Assembly: GCA_002197995.1 (NCBI GenBank)
Contig: NGZR01000001.1
Location: 9,362,001-9,426,000 of the forward strand
DNA: 64,000 nucleotides
Reading direction: 5' to 3'
DNA from: Gaeumannomyces sp. JS-464
Taxonomy: Eukaryota > Ascomycota > Sordariomycetes > Magnaporthales > Magnaporthaceae
Part shown: positions 46,401 to 57,561 of the stretch, piece by piece
Position numbering within the stretch: position 1 is the first letter of the stretch
Layout of the letters: every line of letters begins with the position of its first letter
The notes under the pieces: model-generated
The model's database searches: none
What the model was told of the DNA's origin: nothing
The model's input: the letters and a program-made list of their open reading frames with translations, nothing else
Position numbers and translations under genes: made by a program

Positions 46401-46983
46401 CCGGCACGATTATTATTAGGAACCTAATTATCGAATTTTCGCTAATTAGTTTTCTAGTTATTTTTGCTTTTATTAACCTTTTTATAAATGCTTTTACCGG
46501 TACTTCGTTAAGGTTTTTTAGCAATTTATAAAATTAATTGCTTTTTTCTACGTGTTTTCCTCGTAACTGTACTTTTTCCATTTAATTAGGTACTTTTTAA
46601 GTTTATTTTTTAACTTATAATTTAAAAAATTTTCGATTTCGTACTTTTGTTTTAAATCGATTTTTATTAACTCGTCGCTTTTAAAGCCTTATAGCGCTAG
46701 CTTAAATACGGAAATATAAAAAGCCGGGTGGGATTTTATAATTAGCAGTAATTAAAATTTATAATTTACGTTTAAAACCTTTTTTAATATTTTAAACGGT
46801 TCCAGTTTTTTATAGTTTAATTTATCGTTTAATCGTTTCGTTTTAATATTTCGTCGAAAAAGATAAACGCTATCCTTTTTTTTAAAAGTTAATTTTTTAA
46901 TTTTTTTTTGTTTATTTAAGTAGTTATGCAATGCCGTAGCGTTTTTAGCTTTATTTAAAAATGTTTAGTTACAACTTCCTTAA

Positions 46984-47095
46984 ATATGTTAGCTATGCTT
47001 ATAGCTGACATATCCCCGCTAGATATTAGCTATGCTTATAGCTAACATATCCCCGCTAAATATGTTGGCTATGTCCATAGCTAACATATCCTGCG
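46984..47095. repeat. Three tandem palindromic units at the transposon/island border
   Basis: Each ~37-39-bp unit is an inverted repeat, ATATGTTAGCTAT..ATAGCTAACATAT, followed by a CCCCGCTA-type spacer. They separate the truncated Gypsy relic from GC-normal DNA. They resemble subterminal hairpins of a DNA transposon or a protein-binding array; no owner element is identified. Confidence 0.75.
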
Positions 47096-47179
47096 TTAGT
47101 CACGTAATGGGTAGTCACGTGACCGGGCGCCGGGACGGGTTGCCCTGGCCCCTCCTTCTGCCTTGGGCCGCCCCGCATC

Positions 47180-48864
47180 CCTCCCTGGGGGCGCGGTCGT
47201 AACAACAAGTTGCCCTCGACGATAAAGATGGAACTATAAAACCTCTCCGCGAAGCAATCTAGGCCGGAGACATTGCGATCTTGGATTTACTTCTTGGTCA
47301 TGCCAGGCTAGATCTTTCTTTATCGCATTTTGTTTCTCTCGGCGACTTGGCCGATGCATTAAGTGTCGGCGGTTCTGTGGAGTGTGTTTCTTCTCTTGAG
47401 GAATGCCAACCTCAACTCTACCACGCCAGAGCAGACTTTTCGGTCTTTCGCAGGTATTTGTCGGCCAGGGGGCAGCCCTTTGTTCCCACTGCTGCGCCGA
47501 CACCTTTCTCCTACCAAGGCCCGGGACTTTGCCGAAGACGACAGGTGTTTCATTTCTTTGGCGGCCGCGAACGACCAGGTTGAGATGATAACATCCATCC
47601 TAGCAGAAGGTGGTTGGGGCATCAATAGAAGATGCGGCAGGGGGAGAACGCCTCTTACCTATGCCGCCGAGAACGGCAGCACTGCTGCCCTGCGTTTGAT
47701 CCTGGCGGCCGTCGGAGTTGACCCGGTAATGGAATGTCACAAAAATTGGACTGCCCACTACTACGCAGTAGCCAACTGCAATATCGATTGCCTTAAAACT
47801 CTCTTCAAGGCGGATCCTTCCGGCCTTAAAAGGTCGGACATAAATGGCAAGACAATCTACCATCATGCGGCAGCAAACGGCTGGCTCGAGTGCCTTAAGA
47901 TGCTCCTTACTATCTGGCCTTCGGGTATCGATATGGTGGACGATTCCGGGATGTCCCCCTCTTTGCCACGGCACGCGGCTTGCAATATGACTGTGTTCAG
48001 TGGCTTCTCGGTCTGCCAAGCGGTTCCGTCTACGCAGATCGGCTTGAAGACAGCGGTCAAACCGTGCTAAATTCGTTGGCTTCTCTGGACAACCACTATG
48101 AGGGAAACGGCGCTAGCATTGGCAAGATCGTTCGCCTCTTGCTCGAACATATGCCATCCTCAGTTGATCTCCCAGAAGACAACGGGTGCCCCTTGCACAA
48201 CTTGGTCAATCCCGACATTGGCCGATTAGAAACGCTGGATTGGACAGTTCCACCGTTCATACACCGCGTCGACCTCAATCGAACGACAAAGCGTGATAGA
48301 AGGGGTGATGGAGGAAGGCTCACCGCGCTGGAAATTGCTCTCAGGACTTTAAATTCTTGCCCAAACTTTCGAGTAAAACTCGCAAAATCCATTATGAATA
48401 CTGGCAAGGTTAAGTTTTCCGCTCTCGATCGAGAGAGAAGGAAGGCATTGCTGCAGGCGTGTCTGGAGTACAGTTTACAAGCACCGACCTTGGCCCATGA
48501 AATGTTCCAACGAGGGCTACGCCCTCGGCTCGCCGACATCTTTGAGATAGAGGTTACCCTCGTGCCGCATCTGCTTAGCGCTATCGACAGCGAACTTACC
48601 ATCGAGTACCTTCGGCAGGCCAGGTGCATCGAGACGATCAACCTCGTTCGCACGCGAGAGACGGAAAAGTTGGAAAGGAAGGAGATCCTGATGGTCAGCC
48701 ACAGCGCCCTGGTCGTGGCGCTGCACAAAACGATCCGAGGAGACGACCCAGACCGCCGGATCTGTCCTGGTTCCCGTGTATCGGGAGCAAAACGCTTGCT
48801 CCCCTGCAAGGGGATCCTGCTGTTGGGGACAGCCAGGTCGCTTCCCTTAGAGAGCTTGGGATGA
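47180..48864 (+). pseudogene. Ankyrin-repeat protein, 5' truncated, with stop and frameshift
   Basis: From ~47220 a frame reads ..PLREAI, then a TAG, then AGDIAILDLLLGHARLDL, an ankyrin-like unit. The main body starts in another frame: DDRCFISLAAANDQVEMITSIL, GRTPLTYAAENGSTAALRLIL, NGKTIYHHAAANGWLECLKML. At a CCCCC run (47955-47959) one missing base shifts the frame; the new frame continues as FATARGLQYDCVQWLLGLPS and IGKIVRLLLEHMPSSVDLPE. It then runs as a long helical C-terminal region to the stop at 48864. Ankyrin repeats bind proteins; no effector domain is visible. The 5' end runs into the palindromic border and no start codon can be assigned. It may be the remains of an NLR-type or plain ankyrin gene. 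Confidence 0.7.
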
Positions 48865-49167
48865 CTCGCTTCCGATAAGGCCTTGGGAGGATGTTTCCCA
48901 GAGGAATTACGGCTAATCAGTTTATGCTCGCGCTGCAGCGAAAAGTTGAGCAATAGGATTACCACAAGAAGTACATCTCCCAGGTCAAGGTGAGGTGGAA
49001 GGTCAGGGTGTTTGTGCGGGGGGCTTGAATATTGTCGGAGCTTGACCAAGTCGCACGAGCTGCCCCATAGCACGGCGTTGGCGCATATTGGATGCGGGCT
49101 GAGGATAACGGGGCATTGGAATAAGACAATTCAAATTGATTCACCTCGCAGTATATGCAGTCTACTT
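48865..49167. other. Convergent intergenic region
   Basis: Between the ankyrin gene (+) and the secreted-protein gene (-). A 61-codon minus-strand ORF (49144-48959) may belong to a further 3' exon of the latter, but splice evidence is thin. Confidence 0.35.
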
Positions 49168-50084
49168 ACTTCTCGCCTAACCAACCGGCTCCATCGTGGC
49201 AATGTTGATTAGTCACCCAGCAGTTCCAAAGAACCATCGACCCCAGCCTCAGAGCGTACCGAATTGTCGTCTGAGCCTGTCCGACTGGCACACTCTGTCC
49301 CGCCGTCCTGGACAGCCTGACAACTCGTACCGGCAGCAGAACATCAGATTCTGTTTCCTCTTCGCATATTTTGGATGTCTTCTTCTGTGGGCTATTGCTC
49401 TTGTCCTGCGGACGGTTGTTTTTGTTTTGCGGGAGGTTGTTGGTCTGTGACGAGCGGTTAGTTCAATCTCGGCATTGTTCTCAAGATATTGGAGGAGTAG
49501 GGGTCCGCTTTGCAAGCATTATTACTTACCTCCAGATGAGGCGGTCCGTCGTGCCCGTCCAGTTTAGCCATCTTGGGAGTGCCTAGCGCATGAGCGCAAT
49601 CAGCGAATTGCATGTCGTTTCCTTTCTCGTTGGTGGTGTATGTGCATACGTCCCCCTCAGGCACTGGATAAACGAGGGGGGCAGCGCGTTAGCACAGAAA
49701 GCTGTTTAGCGGACCGATCAATGTCCACAGTGGGTTTAGGAGCTGACTATTATTAGTCCGTTGAACGGATGTTCACGTACCGGTCGATAAACCATCTTAC
49801 TGAGCAGGTTCTTCTTGGGTGCCTCCGGGCATCGAAACGCGCCCCAGTTGGCCTGGGTGTTGGGGAATGCATTCGTGCCCTCCGTTGGGCAATGTCCGGG
49901 CGGCGCGGCAGTACTGTTGTGAAGGAAAAACGGGTATGTTAGTGGGAACAAAAATCTGGGACCTGGATGATGGGGAACGGTGGAGGGTAAAAAGACTCAC
50001 CCCTTTAAAGACAGTCTCCTTCAGGCCCAAAACCCCGGAGATGAACGTGCTGGCGAGCGCGGCTGTGAAAATCGTTGACTTCAT
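49168..50084 (-). CDS. Small secreted cysteine-containing protein, multi-exon
   Basis: Exon 1 (50084-50001) encodes a signal peptide (MKSTIFTAALASTFISGVLG) and LKETVFKG. Exon 2 (49913-49801) encodes AAPPGHCPTEGTNAFPNTQ..FRCPEAPKKN, and exon 3 (49663-49530) PEGDVCTYTTNEKGNDMQ..ADCAHALG. All have GT..AG borders, and exons 2/3 join in phase. Joining exon 1 to 2 needs one G fewer in the GGGG run at 50000-50003. A fourth exon from 49444 reads TNNLPQNKNNRPQDKSNSPQ.. and stays open to a GTAAGT near 49168, so the true 3' end is uncertain. The first three exons give a ~110-residue secreted protein with four cysteines. I recognise no family. Its place in an island between dead transposons is typical of candidate effector genes, which is inference only. 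Confidence 0.55.
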
Positions 50085-50802
50085 CGTGGGCGGTAGTGGT
50101 GGCGATGTGTTCGGGAGTGGAAATATGTGAAAATATGTATGTAGCAATGATTGTAATGATGATGACGATGGCTTTTAATCTCGAGATTGATGGCTGCGTG
50201 TGCTGCATGCATCTCTTCTTATAGAAAGCCAGGCGGGGAAAAGGAAAAGCATATCCCGCTCTTCAACGGCGATACAGTTTGAAGTCACTGGACCTCCTTA
50301 CTGTAATGAGCTTCAAAAATCCATAGACGTTTGACGCCCGGTATGCATCTTTGGCTGGGGCGTTGGCTAGACCTGCGTATTTAGTAAGTTGGCTGCGACT
50401 TGGCTCGCGGCTGTGTTAAACGTCAACCTTAATAATAGCATGCAGCTGCATATTTGGCGCTTGGGGGCTGTTGCGCCTGGGCTGTGTTTAGCGACGTGCA
50501 TTTTGCCGCTTCGTGGGGGCCGGGCTCAGCTGCTCCTGGCGGCTACAGTTTGCACGCTGCCGCATCAAGCACACGGGAAGGGGGCTGAGGGCCCCGACGG
50601 GTGTCCAGCCAGAGTGGAGGTTAAGTGGCGCCGGCCATCAGCAAAAGTGCTGCGCCACCGGGCCGCGCCGAACGCCCGATTGAATTGGGATTACGAATTT
50701 AATTTGAGACCAAGATGGTTAAATTTGGGGCTCGGCATTTTAACAGCACAGTAAGAAGCTGGTAATGGAATGGGAGCATGATTGCAAATATAAAGGCGAG
50801 AG
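50085..50802. other. Intergenic; one weak ORF
   Basis: A 121-codon plus-strand ORF (50389-50754) ends just before the first ~335-bp repeat. It has a plausible tail (LNWDYEFNLRPRWLNLG) but no recognised domain. It may be part of a repeated element. Confidence 0.3.
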
Positions 50803-51140
50803 AGTGAGTGAGTGAGTATATTTAACGTCGGCAAAGTCGGAATCTACCAGTTCCTGCCTCCCAGGGGCATACGACGTGCTAGCGCTACCTAAGCTTAACA
50901 CTAGGCTACATGTTGCTATCGAGGCGGCTAACAAGTTTTAAACCCGAAGGCACACGGAGTTCCGGCCGCATTCCGGCGCTCCTTGTTGGTGAGCGGGCAA
51001 TCGGCAAAGGGCGAATAAACGCCGGGGCGCTGTAAGCGCTGCTGTTGTTGGTAGTGAAAGCAGTCGACCGGCAAGGTGCCGGAAAAAGAGTAAAGGCCGG
51101 GTTTGGGCGGAGGGGACCTTGGACCACCCCTGGGCCCGGC
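50803..51140 (+). repeat. ~335-bp direct repeat, copy 1
   Basis: Begins GAGTGAGTGAGTGAGTATAT and shares with copy 2 (52038-52375) the ordered blocks CCTGCCTCCCA, GACGTGCTAGCGCTA, CCGAAGGCACACGGA/CCGAGGGCACACGGA, CGGCGCTCCTT and GTGCCGGAAAA. Most differences are C/T or G/A. It may be one of two LTRs or two ends of an unidentified element; no TG..CA ends were confirmed. Confidence 0.7.
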
Positions 51141-52037
51141 CGAAGAAAGAAAAGTTCGGGGGCTGGAGGGCCTAATTCCAACCTGGTGTCTCCTTGTGTG
51201 TTTATCGCGTATCGAACGATAGGCTGCGCGGTTTGCCAACGTGGTTTAGGGCGTATCGTACAACTTCACGGTTGGCAAACGGAGCCGCGCGAAGACCTTG
51301 CGCGTGCGATGCCACCTATACTTCAGTATAAAACCCGCGTGACAACAAACAAAGGCGCGTGCTTTTTGGCAAATCTTGCGCGTGCGTGCTTAGCAGGCCA
51401 ATCTTGCGCTGGGCATATCGTTAGGTGCGGTCGACCGAGGAGGAGTCGCGTGTGTAATGGAGGGGGGGGGGGGGGGGGGGGGGGGAGGCGGCGGCCGGTA
51501 CGGGTGTGCTGGGGAAGGTGCTGTGAAAGGGATACCGGCGCCGTGCGTGGCGGGGGACGGCGGCGGCCGGGCCGGCTAATCGTCCGTGGCGTCTAACTGC
51601 TTGCCGGCCTGCAGTCTTCTTGTGCGTTCGAAAATCGTTCGGCTCGTAGGTTCGCGAGGCGAAAGCGATGGAAGTCAAAGGGCGGTCTGGCTGGTAATGC
51701 GCGGAGGTTGGAGCAATCCGATTGTCGAAGGTTTTCGGCGCGCGCAGAGCGCGCCCTGAGCTGCGAAGGGTGCAGGCCTTCCAATCAGCTGGCAATAGGC
51801 ACCCCGACCTTTGCCAGCCTACTTTTTCTGCACCTTTAGCCCAGTTGCGTCGTCGTCGTTATTGAAAGGACGCCGGCGAACGCGGGTAAAACAAAGCCAA
51901 ATGGCTTGTTAAAACCCACATAGCGAGTCCGGCGCATTTTGGTAGCCCGCAACACCAAAAGTGGCCGGGCTTCCCTAACGGCCACTAACAGTGGGTCCGG
52001 TGGGAAGAATTTTTCGGGGGAAGGTGTTTAAGTGTGA
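51141..52037. other. GC-rich sequence between the two direct repeats
   Basis: About 0.9 kb without a recognisable gene, including the 24-G run. If the repeats are LTRs this is far too short for an autonomous retrotransposon. Confidence 0.4.
51462..51485. repeat. Poly-G tract (24 G)
   Basis: A second pure G run on the plus strand, inside the segment between the two direct repeats. Confidence 0.85.
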
Positions 52038-52375
52038 AAGTGAGTAAGTGAGTATATTTAACGTTAGTATATCGGGATTTACCAGTCCCTGCCTCCCAAA
52101 GGGCATATGACGTGCTAGCGCTAGCTAAGCTATATACACCAGGCTGTAATGCTGCTATTACGGCGGTTAGCAAATTAAACCCGAGGGCACACGGAAGTCG
52201 GGCCGCATTTCGGCGCTCCTTTTTAATAAGCGGGCGATCAGCGGGAGGGCGTATATATGTACGCCGGGGCGTTGTAAAGCGCTGCGGGTGGTAGTAATGC
52301 TGTCGGCCGGCGGGTGTGCCGGAAAAGGGGTAAGGCCGGGTTTAAGCGGGGGGTTTTTCGGAACCTCCCTTACGC
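52038..52375 (+). repeat. ~335-bp direct repeat, copy 2
   Basis: More AT-shifted copy of 50803-51140, beginning GAAAGTGAGTAAGTGAGTAT. It marks the start of the second AT-rich zone. Similarity ends about where both copies read GGCCGGGTTT. Confidence 0.7.
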
Positions 52376-54424
52376 CCGGCGGGAGTGCGGGGGACTAACG
52401 CGTTTATTATTGGTCCCTAATGGTTTAAAGGAAAAGGTGAAAGGTGTAAAAGAAAAAGGAAAAAAAGCAGGTTATATGCAGATTTTACACGCCTTATTAT
52501 TATCGTCCAGCGATAGTATAATAGTTGGTTGCTTCGACGAACGAAGCGAAAAGGGAGGGCTTTTAAAAAAGCCATTTTTAATATCCAGGCTTATCGAAAG
52601 CCGGGAAGGGGTTCGCTATAAGCCATTTATTTTTTACCGTTTTAGCTAGCTTGTAAAATATAAAGTGGGAAAGGGATTTGTTTTTTTTCGAAGCGGCACG
52701 GGTTATCGTTTTCGTGTTAAAACTTTTAGTAGTACTAGTTAAAATCCCCGTGGCTAGTACGTGCGGTTATTAGCCGTTGCAATACTTTCCGGTGCAGCTG
52801 CAGCGTTTCGGGCGTGTGTTATGGTACTAGCGAAAGGCTTATGGCCTTATACCGATCCGGAAAGTTGTTTTTAAACTATGCGTTTCGGGCGTCCCGGGTT
52901 ATTTTCTAAGCTAAAGCTTTTATTTCGGCCACCGTTAGTTTAAAATGTTAGGGTATTAGCAAAGCCGATCTTAACTTTACTTTAGCGTTTGCTTTTCGTT
53001 TTCGGGAATCTTTATATAACCCGGGGATTAACGTACGTATACTTAATGTTTATTTATAAAGTAATGGATTTTTTTTAAAAGCCTTTTATAAACTATTAAA
53101 GGCCGTGCTTAAACAGCCGTTAGCTACCGAGGTGTTATTGAGGAACAAGTAAAAAGTGCAATTGCGAAAGTTTTAAACGGCTTTACAAAAGCTTATCCGG
53201 GCCCTTTCCGCTTCGCCGTCGAATATTTCGACGGGATGCGCTAGCCGGCCGTGTTTGGAAAGTTTGCGTTAACCGGCTTAGTATATTACTTAGCCGTATT
53301 TAACTGCCCTGTTTTTTGCTTTAAACCCGTCGTTATATATTACGACGTCGGTAAGTGGAAAAGTGCGAAACTACGCCGTAAATGCTTTAACGGCTGTTTG
53401 CTTTTTTTATATAGCTACCGTAAACCCCGTATATTTATAAAAAAGGTAGGCCGAGCGAGTGCAAACCGGAAAAAGTCCGGCTATCCTTTGTAAAAAAAGT
53501 CGCAAGCTTGCCGGGTAAACTTGCTTTAGGCTTTTAAGCGTTTAAAACCGGCTTAACCGTTGCGGTTAAAAGGTGATTTTCCGAAACCGTATTTATACAA
53601 GCCGTAAAACGAAAGCGGGCTTATTTTAAAAAAGCTTAAGCGTTTAAAATGCCGGACTTGTAATGCAAAGCGTTTATCGATATAGTTTTCCAAATTAAAA
53701 CCACTGCTTAAAAAAACGCGGTTAAAGCTTTATCGACCCATTCGATTAAATGGTTTTAGCAAATGATTTGCTGTTATGCCGGTTTATACGGGTGCGATTT
53801 GGTTTTACCTTTATACTATATTTCGACACCGTATAAAACCGTAGGGATTATAACCGTTATAACGGCTTTGTAAACCGAATGCGCCGATATTCCTTTTATT
53901 AAATTCGTAAGCTTTTAAAAGTGGTTAGCAACGCTTTGTGCTTTTACAGCCCTATTATTAACGTGGGTTTTAAAGTTAAGCTTTTAGTTAAAAAGGATTT
54001 TTAACTACTGTAAAGCTTTTATAGCTTGTTATATGGTAATATTATAAGGTAGCCCGAAAAAAGTCGCTTAAAAGCCCAGAAAAGGTGATAAATAAAGCTA
54101 ACGAAGGAAGAAATCAACTTGCCGGAAGCCCGAAGCTACGGAAAGGATTATATACAAGCCATAAAGCAAAGCCTTAGCATTAAAATTAAGCCACTAGGCC
54201 TAATTTATAACATATCCTCGTTTTAAGGTTTTTTCAGGCCGGCTTCGCGTCGCGTTAAGCACTTAGCATACCGAACCCAAACCGGACTTTAATAAAAAAG
54301 CTAAACATTTTATGCCCGGGTAATGCGCATAAATTACGCAATTGCTTTTATTATCCTTATTAAAGCTTCCGAGCACGCGCGCTTTTAGCACGCACTTAAT
54401 TCGGCCGAAAGCAATCCCTTATTA
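52376..54424. mobile_element. Unclassified AT-rich, RIP-like transposon debris
   Basis: Composition and stop density match the neighbouring dead elements. Only short ORFs remain (for example 53251-53493). I could not match any to a transposase or reverse transcriptase, so the class is left open. Confidence 0.4.
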
Positions 54425-55868
54425 CAATTAAAAGTTTGCTTTTAGGGTAAAGCACTTCGGGGGTGAAAAGGATAGTATCGCTAATTTGGTTAATAAAGGA
54501 TTACGTAATTTTAAAAGCACAATTTAATTGCTTGCCTTAAAAAATGCCTAAAAGCTAACTTAAGTTAATTAATGCTAAAGCCTTAGTTAAAACTACCTAA
54601 AACAGTAGGAAATCCATCCTATATATATTGCTTTTTTTAATAGTTTTTTAAATTTGTTACTTTATTTTTAACGGCCACAAATCCACAAATCCAGTTTGGA
54701 TTTATCGCTTTGTTTTTAACGGTTGCAAATTTATAAATCCAGCTTAAATTTATCGCTTTGTTTTTAACGGTTACAAATTTATAAATTTAGTTTGGTTTAC
54801 GTAATTTTACGTATTTTAATGCGGGGCGGGGGCATTATTTAAAACCTTCCCGTTTTGTCGTTTCGGGGCTTGCATATTAGCCGTAACATTAAGTTTTCCT
54901 TTTTAAGCCAAATCCTTTTAGCCATTTTTTATTGCCTCGCTATTTGTTAATTGGTAAATACTTTCTTTTTTTACTATTTCCCTTTCCTTTTTAACTAACG
55001 AAATGTCCGGCCGGGTATAAAAACGTCTTTTTGCGAAAAAAACCTTTTAACGTAAAAACCTGCTTATTTAAATTTTTTTTTCTCTTATCGAAATGCCTTT
55101 TTATTTTTTTATTACGAAATTTTAAAGCGCGAAAAGTGTAAAGCTTCCTTTTAAGATTTATCGCGGTACGTAAAGTGTTTCGGTTAAAACCGCACAAGTT
55201 GCGACATTTTAGGTCCTTTTCCCGCGCAATTTCGAAAAATCGAAAAATAATACGCGAAATTAAAGGCTAAACTGGAAATAAAAGAGGAAAAACGCCGCGT
55301 TGTAAAGCGGGAGCTCCTCGCTGTTAGCGCTCGTATTAAGCGTTTAAAAACGCAAAAAGATGTGGTTTAAAAAGAAAATGCGCGCGTTTCGGCGCGGTAT
55401 TAACGCTGTGGAAAAGTTAAAGCGCGTCGAGCGGGAGGAAGCCGAATTAAAAGTTTATTAAACTACTTCGCAGCTTTAGCCATTCGTGGTTTTTGCCGTT
55501 TTTTTCGATTGGCAAACATTTAAAGTTAATTTTAACTTAAATTTGTTTGCCTTTTTTAACCGCGGTAAATCGTAACCTTTTTAATAATTTCCTTAAGTTT
55601 AATAGCGCATTAAGTATAGCTTTAGTTTTTTTGCCGAGGTTTCCGGTTCGAATCCCGGCATAACTATTGTTAAAAACCCAATTATTAAGTTTTCGCTAAT
55701 TGGTTTTTTAATTACTTTTACTTTTATTAACCTCCTTATAAGTGCTTTTACCGGTACTTCGTTATGGTTTCCTAGCAATTTATAAAGTTGGTTGCTTTTT
55801 TCCACGTGTTTTCCTTATAGCCGTACTTTTTCCATTTAATTAAGTACTTTTTAGGTTTATTTTTTAAC
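54425..55868 (-). mobile_element. Ty3/Gypsy retrotransposon relic, copy 2, 3' part
   Basis: Direct repeat of 45175-46610, more heavily mutated. On the minus strand it contains the second half of the chromodomain just before 55868, a tRNA-like B-box relic near 55640 and the tandem-unit LTR-like region near 54660-54800. Its upstream half continues at 63406 beyond the Copia insertion. Confidence 0.75.
55864..55868. repeat. Target-site duplication, left (TTAAC)
   Basis: TTAAC directly precedes the Copia 5' LTR and is identical to 63406-63410 after the 3' LTR. The uninterrupted Gypsy copy 1 has a single TTAAC at the same place. Confidence 0.9.
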
Positions 55869-56104
55869 TGTTAATCCACGTAATTTAACGCGTGCATCCA
55901 AAAAAGGCCCACGCCTCGTAAAGCCGCAGGCCCACGGGCCGTGCGCTCCTACGAGCCTACAAAAGGGGATTTTATAATCCCCTTCCTGTAACTAGATTCC
56001 TATATAAACATGCATCACTACAAACACCAATTCCAAATTTATAAATCTTTATTCTTTCTTTTTAAGAGATTTCCGTGCCTACAGGAGTACCACTCCTACT
56101 AACA
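55869..56104 (+). repeat. 5' LTR of the Copia element (236 bp)
   Basis: Starts TGTTAATCCACG and ends CTCCTACTAACA, giving the TG..CA boundaries of an LTR. It contains TATATAA (~56000) and is the same length as the 3' LTR at 63170-63405; the two differ mainly by transitions. Confidence 0.9.
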
Positions 56105-57225
56105 CTAATTAGTGTTGCTCGAAAGGCAACACAAATAAGCAAAGTAAAGGGTTTAACCGTTCGATACCTTCTTTTAAAGCGATTAGGTTAAACGGAAAAG
56201 CCTAGGAGCAAAGGAATTGTATTCCACTGCTCGGTAGCGCGTTACACACGAGTTAATCGAATAATAAAAGCACCTTCCTAAAGCAGGCAACTGGACCTTT
56301 GTTTATAAGATTTAAACAACTGTGAAAAGGGCGTTACGTAATCCCCTTAAGCACTTTCCTAAAGCAAGCGATTGGACTCCTAGATCGATCACCCAAACGA
56401 TATTGCTCGTTAACCCCTACCGATAACATGTCCGATACCTCGGAACAATAGGCGGAGGAGCTTAGCGATAAGCAACGTATAATCACAAAAAGCACGCTTT
56501 TAGCATACGAACTCCCCAAGTTTTTAACACAAAACATTAACATCCCTTTTTTAACAAGCCCCTTTTATAACTTCGGAGGATTACTTAACGAAGTTTCCAT
56601 TGCTCGCCGGAACGTATGGATGCTTAAAACATTGCTTTTATACGGAAACACGCATGGCAACAACCTTTTAAGCGACGTACTCGAGGATTACGAAGGGTGG
56701 GAAGCAACGCATTTCGAAAACTTTAATTAGCGGATCGCTCGAATTTTCCGCAAGCATTTGGAAAATTATAAGATCCCAGTCCCCGGCCCGCCAAAAGGGA
56801 AGCTTAACGAAAGACTTATGCAAGTTATGCGATGGAAATTAATCTTTGGAATAACCCTATTAACCGGATCACAGCCCCTTTTATCCTAAAATCGCACGAG
56901 TTCCAAACCAAACAATCACCTAATCGACGCCCCGGATGCCCAAAAAACACACCGCGTTTTTTTCCCAAATAAAACCACAGCTAAGCAGGAAAATAGCCGA
57001 AATAAAATCCAGGGATTACCAAATCGGTAAACCAGAGATTTGCCATTTTCCCGAAAATATTCCTTAATTTCATTTACGAATACGATGCCCAATTCCCCCC
57101 CTCCCAAAAACACTCGTACTAAAAAGCGCATTGATCTCCCAGCCATCCCTTTACCAAATCGACGGCTTTTACCATTTAACCAATCGGCAGTTCCCTAGGC
57201 GCCCCCGATTAATTAATTTCCAACT

Positions 57226-57561
57226 TTGCCGATTTTTAAACCCATTGCAACACCCGGATCCCACTTCGACCGCTATATGCAACAAAAGGATCGCGGAAAA
57301 TCCATTCCACCGATCGAAAAAGCACAAACCGCAACAACGTCACGCCCTCGATACGGGACCCCGGCACGTGCAAAGTCCCGGTATAAGCAACTCCCTTTTA
57401 AGGAAATGTTTAACGCCACTATCGACAAAAGCTTAATAAAAGCATTCCAAAGCGCTTGGGATAAGGAGTATAGCTATTCCGGTAATTTATACGATATTTT
57501 GGACGACAAAATTTTGTTTTTCGCAACCATATGCGAAACCTTCGAAATACCACTTCCATAG
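57226..57561 (+). pseudogene. Copia gag fragment
   Basis: A 111-codon open stretch with KSLIKAFQSAWDKEYSYSGNLYDILDDKI resembles the nucleocapsid region of fungal Copia gag. The frame closes at a TAG where Gln is expected, and gag-like sequence carries on beyond with further stops. Confidence 0.6.

Larger units (their letters stand above)
45175..46975 (-). mobile_element. Ty3/Gypsy retrotransposon relic, copy 1 (3' part)
   Basis: Reading the minus strand from 46975 downward gives the integrase C-terminal region (VYLFRRNIKTKR.., NYKKLEPFKIL.., SHPAFYIS), then a chromodomain (KKYLIKWKKYSYEENT) near 46540-46620. Untranslated sequence follows, and an LTR-like region with ~48-bp tandem units near 45412-45540. 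Almost every frame is closed by stops of the C-to-T type. The segment is a direct repeat of 54425-55868 plus 63411-63750, differing mainly by transitions. The element is cut off at ~46975, where palindromic units begin, so the protease/RT part is missing. Confidence 0.75.

Noticed and set aside
46339..46524. Minus-strand ORF containing VPGFEPET
   Set aside because: The PGFEPET-like string is the translated complement of the tRNA-like T-arm, a known source of false proteins.
48096..49073. 325-codon minus-strand ORF antisense to the ankyrin gene
   Set aside because: Ankyrin-repeat consensus is clear on the plus strand; the antisense frame has no domain.
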